A DNA stretch of 37,990 nucleotides from assembly GCA_001632435.1 (NCBI GenBank), contig KV424094.1, positions 18,194 to 56,183 on the forward strand. Reading direction: 5' to 3'. Below the pieces are notes generated by a model. It was not told the origin of the DNA. It was given only the letters and a program-made list of their open reading frames with translations, and searched no databases. This DNA is from Calocera cornea HHB12733. Its lineage: Eukaryota > Basidiomycota > Dacrymycetes > Dacrymycetales > Dacrymycetaceae. Position numbers and translations under genes: made by a program. Below, piece by piece: positions 10,343 through 18,952 of this stretch (the first letter of the stretch is position 1; each line of letters opens with the position of its first letter).

Positions 10343-10352
10343 CGCCGGACCG
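10343..10352. promoter_or_regulatory. CGCCGGACCG, copy 2 of a repeated promoter word
   Basis: Second perfect copy, 212 bp upstream of the transporter ATG. It is directly followed by CCTCAATTCAGT; a similar TTCAATTCAGT is found upstream of the paralogous transporter near 18483-18493. Confidence 0.3.
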
Positions 10353-10563
10353 CCTCAATTCAGTTTGACAGACCTCCAACATCCTCCACCCGCCCCGCCC
10401 CCCGCGTGACATGCACTAACTTCGGCCGCCCAAGTGCGGGGCCCCATGATAGGCTATCCAGGGCTCCGCTCACGGCGTAGACTTGCTCAAATGGTCGGCA
10501 GAGAGGACGGTTCTCCCGTCGTCTGCCCTCTTCGACTGCAGATCCCTAGCCAACGTCTCCAAC

Positions 10564-12174
10564 ATGGTCGGCCACGGTGCATCATCCGATTTCGAACGTC
10601 GCATCAGAGATGTTCTGCCTGAGAGAAAGGGCTGGTGGAACTACTGGTACCTGTGGCGGCTCAACTTTGCGCTGCTCGCTGCGATCCTGTCACAAGCTAC
10701 CGGCGGTTACGATGGTTCCCTGCTCAACGGTCTTCAGTCGTTACCGCTCTGGACCGGCTACTTCAACCACCCCGCCGGTGCCAACCTCGGTGCGCTCAAC
10801 GTCGCCCTCTCGATCGGCCAGAGTGTGTCCACACTCTTCGCCGGGTTCCTGTGCGACATGTTCGGCCGCCGCATCCCTCTGGGCATCGGGTGTTGGTTTG
10901 TGATCATCGGTTCCATTATCGGCGCGGCGTCGCAAAACTTCGGCATGTTCCTGGGAGCACGTATCATCGTCGGCGCCGGCTGCGGTCTGCAGCAGGTTGC
11001 AAGCTCGAACCTCCTCGCGGAGCTGTCGCACCCCAGCCAGCGTGTGCAGGTGCAGACCATGTTCGCCCCGTCCTACCCGCTCGGCGGCATCGTCGCGGCG
11101 TGGGTGACGTACGCCACCTACACCTACACGACCACGTGGAGCTGGCGTCTTCCGCTTGTGCTCCAGGCCGTCTTTGCCGCCCTGGAGTTCATCTGCCTTC
11201 TCTTCTGCCCCGAGTCGCCCCGATGGCTCATTGCCAAGGGAAGGAGGCAGCAGGCGATCGATATCCTGGTGAAGCATCACGCGGACGGCGATGTCGACTC
11301 GCCGCTGGTCGAGCTGGAAGTCGCCGAGATCGACTCGCAGATCGAGATCGACAGCATCGCAAAGGCGTACTCGTGGTTCGAGTTCTTCAAGACAAAGGGC
11401 AGCCGGCGCCGATTCTACATCATGTGCTTCTTCCCCTTCGCGCGCCAGTTCACCGGCTCCAACCTCATCTCCTACTTCCTCCCGCTCGTCCTCGTCAGTG
11501 TCGGCATCACGAACGCCAAGGAGCAGCTGATCCTCAACGGCGGGGTGAACATCTGCGCCTTCCTCTTCGGCATCTCTGCCTTCCTCTACGTCGACCACTT
11601 TGGCCGCCGGTGGGTCCTCATCCTCCCGATGTACCTGTGCGCGGCCTCCCTGGTGGTGTGGACGATCCTCGGGGCGAAGATGGACACGTCTACGAACCCG
11701 GGCCTCGGGTACGGCATCGTCGCGATGGTGTTCTGGTTCCAGGGCTGGATCCACGTGTTCGACGCGGCGGCCGAGCCGTACATCCAGGAGATGTCGACGT
11801 TCGTCCTGCGCTCCAAGATCGTCGTCATGTGGCAGTTCGGCCAGCAGGTCGTCTACTACATCTCCTCGTTCGCCAACCCGGTCGCGATGCCCGAGCTCGG
11901 CTGGAGGTACATCATCATCTACGCCGTCCTCGACACGGTCTACGCAACCGTCATGCTCCTCTTCTTCCCCGAGACCAAGGGCCTCTCGCTCGAGGAGTGC
12001 GTGCTGGTGTTCGACGGCGCGGAGGGCGCGGAGCGCCAGCTCGCCGCCGAGAGGGAGTTCCAGGAGATGCGCGCCGCGCACGCGATCCTGCCCCCGAGGC
12101 ATGGCACGAACAGCGACGAGGAGGCCAAGCTCGAGGTGGAGCACGTGGAGAACAACAGCCAGGAGAAGATCTGA
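10564..12174 (+). CDS. MFS sugar-porter family transporter 1
   Basis: Plasma-membrane proton/sugar symporter-like protein of 536 residues, the usual size, with about 12 hydrophobic segments. Family marks seen: YDGSLLNGLQS in the first membrane segment region, FGRR (100-103) in the loop after segment 2, PESPRWL (216-222) after segment 6, a central loop, FGRR again after segment 8, and FFPETKG ending at 473 after segment 12. The usual segment 7 Q...N region reads RQFTGSNLISYF. Closest in character to fungal lactose permease/hexose porters; the substrate cannot be read from sequence. The frame is open upstream, but the first real ATG is 10564 (MVGHGASSDFERRI), and the N-terminus then aligns with the paralogue at 18953. 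There is no intron, unlike all non-transporter genes here. The C-terminal tail is acidic and cytoplasmic. Confidence 0.92.
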   Translation: MVGHGASSDFERRIRDVLPERKGWWNYWYLWRLNFALLAAILSQATGGYDGSLLNGLQSLPLWTGYFNHPAGANLGALNVALSIGQSVSTLFAGFLCDMFGRRIPLGIGCWFVIIGSIIGAASQNFGMFLGARIIVGAGCGLQQVASSNLLAELSHPSQRVQVQTMFAPSYPLGGIVAAWVTYATYTYTTTWSWRLPLVLQAVFAALEFICLLFCPESPRWLIAKGRRQQAIDILVKHHADGDVDSPLVELEVAEIDSQIEIDSIAKAYSWFEFFKTKGSRRRFYIMCFFPFARQFTGSNLISYFLPLVLVSVGITNAKEQLILNGGVNICAFLFGISAFLYVDHFGRRWVLILPMYLCAASLVVWTILGAKMDTSTNPGLGYGIVAMVFWFQGWIHVFDAAAEPYIQEMSTFVLRSKIVVMWQFGQQVVYYISSFANPVAMPELGWRYIIIYAVLDTVYATVMLLFFPETKGLSLEECVLVFDGAEGAERQLAAEREFQEMRAAHAILPPRHGTNSDEEAKLEVEHVENNSQEKI

Positions 12175-12467
12175 GCATTCACTAGCTACAGTAACTGTGT
12201 AATATGGAAATACCGTGTATCGGTCCTATGCAGGCCCGTGTGGCACTTGCGCTCAGTAGGCACTTGCGCGACGATGAACAGCGGACATGCCGCGCATAAG
12301 GTTAACAGCGCATGCGGGCAGGCAGAGCCGCGCGAAAGTCTAGTCGCAGAACCGGAAGCTCAACCAACAGAAGTTAGTGTACGTGCAAGGCCGGCACACG
12401 GATGAACGGGGTCGCGTTCCCTACGGGAGCAGAGCAGGTGGAACCGCCCAGGACTGATCACCGAGCT

Positions 12468-12490
12468 CCAGATCCAGATCCAGATCCAGG
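12468..12490. repeat. CCAGAT hexamer run
   Basis: Almost four tandem CCAGAT units. Confidence 0.9.
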
Positions 12491-13043
12491 TTTCCACCCA
12501 GACCGAACTCAAAGCTCAGAGCTGCTCAAAGCTTGCTGTGAATTGAGGGGGTAAGGGGTGAGCCCGGCTCGGGATGGGATGGGGTTGATGGGTGCACGTG
12601 CGAGGAGGTCGGGTTCGAGCGCGGGTTTGACGAGGGATTGGGCGGTGGGAGGTGGGTGAGGGCGAGGCGAGGGAGCGGGCCGACTGCTGTGATGATGATG
12701 ACTGGCAGTGTTGGGCATCGGGGGTGCATACAGTCCAGTCCATATGGTGGGTGCAGTACGGTGCATACAGTACGGCATAGAGTAGTGCTAGCAGTAGTCA
12801 GTCCAGTCCGAGTCGGAGCCAGTCCAGCAGTCGCACTGAGTCGTTTGTGAGCCTGAGAGCGCCAGTGCGAGTGCACCCGCTCCCGCTGCAGACCCGACGG
12901 GCGGTCCCGTTTGCCGCACGTGCGTGTGCACGTGCGCGTTGCTGGCCAGGGACGCGCGGGCTGGAAGGGGGGAACGCATGCTCATCGCTCACGCTCACGC
13001 TCATGCTTCCCGCTGCACGCTGCATGCGCGGGAAGAAGGGTGC

Positions 13044-13063
13044 GACTGGACTGGACTGGACTG
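13044..13063. repeat. GACTG pentamer run
   Basis: Four tandem GACTG units followed by a degenerate GATGG. Confidence 0.9.
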
Positions 13064-13240
13064 GATGGGCGTGGGGACTGCACGATCTTGCGAGTTCTCT
13101 CTGGGGCGGATGGGCAGCGGCGGCGGCGGCTCTCCTTACTCCCTTCCCCTCCCCTCCCTTGCCTGGCTCGCCCACTCCATCAGAGACGCTCCTGACCCTG
13201 ACCCCTCAGCTCTGCGCTTCAGCGTTGGTGCTCCCTACCA

Positions 13241-13289
13241 CCGACCACCGACCACCGACAGCCGACAGCCGACAGCCGACAGCCGACAG
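13241..13289. repeat. CCGACCA/CCGACAG heptamer array, 7 units
   Basis: Two CCGACCA then five CCGACAG units, followed by ACAGACAG. It ends only 35 bp before the oxidase start codon, so it lies in the probable 5' UTR or core promoter. Confidence 0.93.
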
Positions 13290-13324
13290 ACAGACAGTCC
13301 GAACCTCGCTGAAACTTGGGAACG

Positions 13325-14343
13325 ATGGGCTTGCGCGACGAGCATGAGAAGGAGCATGCGCATGGGCAGGAGCAAGGCAATGGGCAGGGCGGTACGGTGC
13401 CCACCCCGCGCGCGCACCCCTCCCCGCCGGCGTCGTCCCCCCCTTCCTCCGCCACAACATCATCATCGCCGACGTCCAAGCCCCCGAACCCCCGGCTAGC
13501 AACAACGAAACCAGTCCCATTCCCGGCGGCGGGCCGTCTTCTCCCCCTACTGCTGATCCTCACAGCGCTCAGCACGCTCTTCCTGCTACTCATCTATCCG
13601 CGGCTGCCTCTCCCCTCCCTGCCCGCCCTTCCCGCCATCCCCGCCCTCTCCCTCTCCCGAGCCGACCAAAGCCCCACCAGCCGCTTCCTCCTCCACCCCG
13701 AGCAGCACGTCCACCGCCCGCCCCAGCTCCGCACCTACACCTTCGTACTGCGCTCCGAGCTCCGCGCCCCCGACGGCGTGCTCAAGCGCGTCCTGACCGT
13801 CAACGGCCTGTTTCCGGGGCCGACGATCGAGCTGCGGAGCGGGGATACGCTCAGGGTCAGCGTGAGGAACGAGCTGGAGGAGGGGACCGCGCTGCATTGG
13901 CATGGGCTGAGGTTTGCCGATGGTGAGTCTCCCCGTCGCTTGCTTGCTACATTCCTTCTCTGGCTGCTCCCGCGCCTCTTTCTCCACACCCCCAGTCCCA
14001 CCTCCTCCCTTACTCCGCCCTCTTCCCCCCCAACCGGCGCTCACCCCCGTCTCCCACAGGCACAGTATCACAAGACGGCACGCCGGGCCTCACGCAGTGC
14101 CCGATCCCGCCCAACGGCACATACACATACGAGTTCCGCACTTCCCCCGACCAAGCGGGGACGTACTGGTATCACTCGCACGGGGGCGCGCAGAGGGCCG
14201 ACGGGCTCTGGGGCGGCCTGGTCATCCACCCTCCCGCGCCGGCGGCGGCGCTGCAGGCGGAGGGGGGCAAGCCACAGAGGGTGCATGATGAGCCTAGGAG
14301 CAGGGTCGGCGCCCCGCTCGGCCTGGGCGCTCGGCTCGCCTCC

Positions 14344-14376
<33 letters not shown>

Positions 14377-16180
14377 AAGGCCGCTCCCCCCGCCCCCAAG
14401 GACGCCAACCAGCCCCGGTACCGCCAGCTCTCTCCAGCCGGAGATGGCACCCCCCTCTGGGAGTGGGACAGCGAACTGCTTCTGCTCATCGGCGACTGGT
14501 TCCACCGGGAGGGCGGGACGATGTTTGCCTGGTATTGGAATAAGGGCTCGGGCGGGAATGAGGTGCGTCCCGTTTTGCTTTTGTTTCTCTTCGCGCTGGG
14601 CAATGGCTGATGAGGTTTCGGGGTTGCTTGTGCTTGTGCTTGTTCTGGTTGGTTTGGTGTGTTGCATGGTTGTGCGTCGCTTGTGCTCGTGCTCGATCGT
14701 GCTCCCCACGCGCGCCCGCCAGCCCGTGCCGGACAACGCGCTGCTCAATGGCCAGCAAACGTTTGACTGCGCGCGCTCCGTCCGGCGCATAACCTGTACC
14801 CCGACCGCACCCGCGCGTCCGGAGTACACGCTCGACCCCGCCAAAACGTACAAGCTGCGGCTCGTCAACACCGGCTCGCTGGCGCAGACCTTCCTCTCCG
14901 TCGACGAGCACGAGCTGGTCGTTGTAGAGGCGGACGGCACGGATGTGGAGCCCGTGGTGGCGAGGGAGCTGGCGATCGCCCCCGGGCAGAGGTACGCCGT
15001 GATCTTGCGGTATGTCGGCGCTGCTGGCTCGGGCGGGGGCGGGGCTGGGGGGAAGCTGCAGCCCCAGGAGGGGCAGACCTTCTGGCTCCGCCACCGGCTA
15101 GATCAGAGCTGCTTCAAGTACCCCAACTTTGCGCTCGACCCGCAGCCAAAGGCCGTCATCCGCTACTCGGTACCGCGCAGCCGCGTGGCGTCTCTCCTGG
15201 GCTGGCTGGGCGGCTCTCCCGCGCCCGCGCCCGCGGCCCCGCTCGAGCTGCAGGAGCCGACAACAGAGCGCTGGAACGTCACCGAGGCGGACGAGTTCGA
15301 CGCGCGCCTCCTTCAGCCTCTGGACCCCGCCGCGCGCGCCCTGCCGGAGACAACGATGGACCCGCTCCTTCTGTACGTGACGACGGTCAAGTTCCCGCAG
15401 AACGGGCACCTGCCCTGGGGGTACGTCAACCGCACCTCCTGGCGGCCTAACGAGCGCGAGCCGCTGCTTGCCCAGCTCCCTCCCGCTGACGCGTGGCTCG
15501 ACCCGGCTACCGGGAGGCCGGCACCGGACAGCTGGGGCCCGCATGAGTATGTCGTCCAGACGAGCAGGAACGAGACCGTTGTCGTGGATCTGATTATCAA
15601 TAACCTCGAGGATGGGCTGCATCCGTTCCATCTCGTACGTTCGCTGTCCCACCACTTATCACCCTTCCACCGTTCCCTATGCGTGCTCCGGATCCTGATA
15701 CGTGTGCTGACGCACCGTTCGTCGTACACAGCACGGACACCACTTCTGGCCGCTCCACGTCGGCAAATCAGCGCGCTACGGCTGGGGCTCATACAATTGG
15801 GAGTACCCGCCCACGCTGCCCACCACCGCCCCCGCCATGCGTGACACGATGGTCATCCCTCTCAGGTCGCATGCGGTGTTCCGGGTCAAGTTCGATACAC
15901 CGGGGATGTGGCTGTGTGAGTATTTCCGTCCTTTTATTCGCATGTCCGAGCAGAGCAGGCGGCCTCCCTTCCTTCCTTGCTGGCTTTCGCCAATTCCAGT
16001 ACGCATCTAACACCCCCAACAGTCCACTGTCACGTCCTCGTCCACCTCAAATCAGGAATGGCGATGACGTTCGACGTCATGCCCGACCTCGTGCCGGAGC
16101 GGGAGCGTCAAAAAGTGAGGGAGAGCTGCGCCTACTGGGACTCTGAAGAGCACACGTCAATCGGAGCGGGGAAGGCTTAG
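13325..16180 (+). CDS. Membrane-anchored multicopper oxidase (laccase/ferroxidase type)
   Basis: Oxidises phenolic, metal or ascorbate-like substrates and reduces O2 to water; the substrate cannot be told. Exons 13325-13922, 14060-14562, 14723-15634, 15732-15915 and 16023-16180 give 784 residues. All copper-binding blocks are intact: HWHG (His191, His193), WYHSH (His238, His240), HPFHLH (His667, His670, His672) and HCHVLVHLKSGM (His734, Cys735, His736, His740), with Met745 at the axial type-1 position. It is longer than usual laccases (550-620) because of a Ser/Pro-rich N-terminal extension, a hydrophobic segment at about 72-91 suggesting a type II signal anchor, and a Glu-Pro repeat insert (about 296-306) between cupredoxin domains 1 and 2. 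The open frame extends upstream only to a TTG; 13325 is the first ATG. Introns are 137, 160, 97 and 107 bp. Convergent with the dioxygenase gene. Confidence 0.9.
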
Positions 16181-16781
16181 GCTGGGTGGGTAAAACACTT
16201 CGTTTGGAGTATGCATGTAGACATGTCATAGAATAACCTCAAGTAACACGGGAATACAATAAGTGAATCTCTGAAGCTCTCCCGTCCAGGCACAACACAA
16301 CAGTCCCTCCCGCTCCATCGTCAACCTAGCGAGCAACGTCTCGCTCGCAGGATGGGCTCGGCCCTTCGCTCTAATTGTACCTGGTACCTAGCGATAGTGT
16401 GCGACTCTGGACGGCCGTTCTTGTGAACCTCTGCTAGTCTGTATTCCAGCCAGCGTAAGCCTGAACTCTGTTATGGTCCTCTTAACTCTAGTACCTAAGA
16501 TTATTCAAGTTCCGGGGCACAACCTGTTGGACTCAGGGTCTTGGCTTTCCACAACTACCCTGTCATAAACCGGTGGAACAACGTTCCGTGCCCGAGATGA
16601 CAGGGGCAGAGGATTGGGGCTTTGGGCGGTGGTCCCACACAGTTCATTATGAGAAGGGGGAATACATATTTCGCTTCTGATACCAACAACACTCGTACCG
16701 ACAACACTCGTAGTTCGACAACACTCGTACTTTGACAATGAACAACATCTAATTAAGACTCGGCGAAGACTGATAGCCAGT
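16181..16781. other. Intergenic region between convergent genes
   Basis: Holds the 3' ends of the oxidase (plus) and dioxygenase (minus) genes. It is less GC-rich than the flanks. No gene seen; one short tandem repeat at 16686-16734. Confidence 0.7.
16686..16734. repeat. ACAACACTCGTA triplicate
   Basis: Three tandem units of 15, 17 and 17 bp, each starting ACAACACTCGTA. They lie 48 bp beyond the dioxygenase stop codon, in its probable 3' UTR. Confidence 0.88.
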
Positions 16782-18093
16782 CTACTCCGGGCGCGCGCGA
16801 CCGTCCTTGGAATGCTTCGTCCCACCGCCCAGCATCATCTGCTCTAGGGGGTACGCGTAGTAGTCTCCTGGGGGCCTTGTGTCCGGGATCCAGGGATCGC
16901 GACCATAGGGACGGTTCAGGCCGGAGTTCTCGAGGTAGGCACGCTGCTTCTCGGGCTGCAGGTGGATCGAGTCGACCTTGCTCTTGTCGCCCCCCTTGGC
17001 CTCGATCATCCGCTTGAGCTCGCCAGGGATACGAGAGCCCTTGCAGATGTAGTTGCGTGGGTACCACACCTTGCGCGCCTCCAGGGGAGGGGGGACCCAG
17101 TCCGGGATGCCCTTGGTGAAGTCACGCCCGGTCGCACGGCTCAGCGCGTTCAGGATGACCTGCTCGACCAGGGAGTACTCCGACGGATCCTCGCGGTTCA
17201 GGTTGTAGGGCTTGTCGATCGGCCCGTTCACGTGCGGGTTGGTGATGATGCGGGGCGCACGCAGATAGTTCTTGCCCACGCAGTGGGGCTGGCGGGATGT
17301 CAGTACGCGCCAATGCATTGCCAGTCAAGAACTTACCAGATGGGCGTGCATAATGAAGACGTCGCCGGCGTCACCGACCACCTGCGAGAACTTCTTGCAC
17401 TGGGGGATGTGCCCGTAGATTGTGCCAGGCTCGTAAGGCCACGTGACACCCTCCGGGTGGTCGTACAGGAACTTGACAACCCCGTCGATTCCGTCTTCCG
17501 CCGCCCAGGTCCCACCACCACGGGGCTTGATGTCCGTGAAACAGCAGATGACCGTAAGCATGTTCCCGTTGGAATCCAGGAACTGCGTGTACCAGTCATT
17601 GTCGGTGTGCCAACCCTTGAGCTGCTGTGGCGGAATATCATCCTTCGGGTCGCGCTAAACTCAACGTGAGTCAGGAAACGGGCGAGATGAACGGATGACT
17701 TACGCCCAACAGCTCTTTGGCACCGGCGTTGAAGATAAACTGGTCGCCTTGCATGCGCTCACGAACGGGATCAGTCCGCTCAATCCCTCCGACGAGTTCG
17801 CCTGGAAGTTGGTCAGAGGTCAGCCTTCCAATGCCATACTGAAAGGGCATACACATAATCTGCCATGCGTCCCCGAGCATCTCTTGGTTGGGAACTTCCC
17901 TGTGTCTGGGCATCGCGACATCCTCGTGCTCCCATGTGTCCGGGTTGTTCGGGTCACCGGGCAGCCTCGCAAAGACGTCCGACAACCAGTACTTCATGAT
18001 CTCCTGGTTCATGGCCTTCGGAACGCGAATCCAGCCGTGCTCGAGGAAATGCTGGCGCATTTCCTCGGTAAGATACTTGTACTCGATAGGCAT
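16782..18093 (-). CDS. Phytanoyl-CoA dioxygenase (PhyH) family Fe(II)/2-oxoglutarate oxygenase
   Basis: Hydroxylates an unknown substrate using Fe(II), O2 and 2-oxoglutarate. On the minus strand exons 18093-17704, 17654-17337 and 17288-16782 join, both junctions in phase 0, to 404 residues. The N-terminus (EEMRQHFLEHGWIRVP) is the usual PhyH opening. The iron-binding HxD is WHTDND (His146, Asp148), the distal His is His238 in MHAHL|PHCVG across intron 2, and the following YLRAPR holds the likely 2-oxoglutarate-binding arginine. Introns are 49 and 48 bp. No targeting signal or membrane segment is seen, so it is probably cytosolic or peroxisomal without a clear signal (the end ARPE is not a PTS1). 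It is divergent from transporter 2, with a TATA-like box about 60 bp upstream. The family is secure; the substrate is unknown. Confidence 0.88.
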
Positions 18094-18149
18094 GGTCGTA
18101 ACGATGCAGCGTAGAGTTGGGATGGCTTCGTGATGATGAGCCGCCGCCG

Positions 18150-18160
18150 TTATTATAAGT
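18150..18160 (-). promoter_or_regulatory. TATA-like box of the dioxygenase gene
   Basis: Minus-strand ACTTATAATAA lies about 57-67 bp upstream of the ATG at 18093, a plausible core-promoter distance. Confidence 0.4.
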
Positions 18161-18360
18161 GTTAAGTTCGACGGACTTGAGGGCCGATCCTTGGAGCGGA
18201 GCGGGCGGAATTGCGGAAGTGGTCTAGACCAGATGATTCACTCTCCACATAGAAACGACAGCGGATCGTGTTTGTGTTCGGCCTTGACATGAAGCATGAG
18301 GCCGCGGGCTTGCCGGAGAGCGCCCAGCGGGCCGCCCCCGCCGCCTTTGCCGAAAGAGTC

Positions 18361-18375
18361 CGGTGTACGGGACCG
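18361..18375. promoter_or_regulatory. CGG-N9-CCG candidate zinc-cluster site
   Basis: CGG TGTACGGGA CCG: inverted CGG triplets of the type bound by Zn2Cys6 dimers. It occurs in the middle of the shared promoter. One site in GC-rich DNA is weak evidence. Confidence 0.25.
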
Positions 18376-18847
18376 GTACATCAGAGATCGGTACGGAGGT
18401 GGACCAGAACGGCAAAACTAACTGGAACTAAAGTTGGCCGCCTGTCGTGAAGGGGTGGAGGAGCAAGGTGGAGCTGCCGCCGTTCAATTCAGTAAGATCC
18501 CGTGTTTGCGCCGGAAGCAGAAACTCCTTTGTTCTGCGCGCGGGGAGGCCGACTCTTCCCAGGACGTCGGTGCCCTGTGACCCCCGGAAGGTTAACTTGC
18601 TCGGTCCGTTTTCCGAAACGTCGAATGGAGGGCGGGCCTTCGCACTGAGATACACTTGCAAACTGCTCTCCACCGTCGACTCTCGTAAGTCGATCGCTGC
18701 AGAGAGCGCTTGCCGCCTGCCGGTACCCCACATCTTGCCCGACGTGGAGAGGCTGTGGAGAAGGATGGGAATGAGAGTGGGGACTGCTTCGTCAGGCCAT
18801 ATGTGGTATTCTGTTTCAGACGGCTCATGTGGTGTGCCTGAACGGGC

Positions 18848-18853
18848 TATAAG
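18848..18853 (+). promoter_or_regulatory. TATA box of transporter 2
   Basis: TATAAG, 105 bp upstream of the ATG at 18953 in otherwise GC-rich sequence. Confidence 0.45.
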
Positions 18854-18952
18854 GAGGGCGTCGTTCGATTTCCAAGTCGTCCAGGGAAGCACCGAACTCC
18901 CCTCTGTATCACCTTCGCCACAACTTCCCCGAGTTCGCGATACCCACCCAGA

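Larger units (their letters stand above)
9395..10563. other. Intergenic region and probable promoter of the first transporter
   Basis: No gene supported. A 253-codon open frame on the minus strand (9651-10412) has no recognisable domain and lies where the transporter promoter should be. A TATAATAAG word sits at 10117-10125, far upstream of the start codon. A 10-mer is present twice (10171 and 10343). Confidence 0.6.
12175..13324. other. Intergenic region upstream of the multicopper oxidase
   Basis: No gene recognised. It holds simple repeats (CCAGAT, GACTG, CCGACAG units) and CAGTCCAG/ATACAGTACGG words near 12725-12830. Open frames are low-complexity. It includes the 3' end of the transporter transcript and the promoter of the oxidase. 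Confidence 0.65.
18094..18952. promoter_or_regulatory. Divergent promoter region of the dioxygenase and transporter 2
   Basis: The 859 bp separate two start codons facing away from each other. TATA-like boxes are found on each side (minus strand near 18150-18160; plus strand TATAAG at 18848). Between them are a CGG-N9-CCG pair at 18361 and the words CCGGTGTAC, CCGGTAC and TCGGTAC in close order (18360-18394). The layout suggests co-regulation but does not prove it. Confidence 0.55.

Noticed and set aside
9651..10412. 253-codon minus-strand frame upstream of transporter 1
   Set aside because: No domain or compositional sign of coding. It spans the expected promoter. Kept only as intergenic DNA.
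10741..12144. 467-codon minus-strand frame under transporter 1 (and a 357-codon one under transporter 2)
   Set aside because: Antisense shadows of strongly biased coding sequence. The plus strand gives clear sugar-porter motifs, and the antisense translations are His/Glu/Asp/Arg-rich without domains.
12600..12680. GGGTTCGAG word that resembles a tRNA T-loop
   Set aside because: No matching acceptor or anticodon stem can be formed around it. I found no tRNA gene anywhere in the window.
13316..15844. Unspliced 842-codon reading of the multicopper oxidase
   Set aside because: It begins at TTG, not ATG, and reads through introns. The WYHSH copper block in exon 2 and the HCH copper block in exon 5 are then in other frames. 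Splicing restores all four copper sites.
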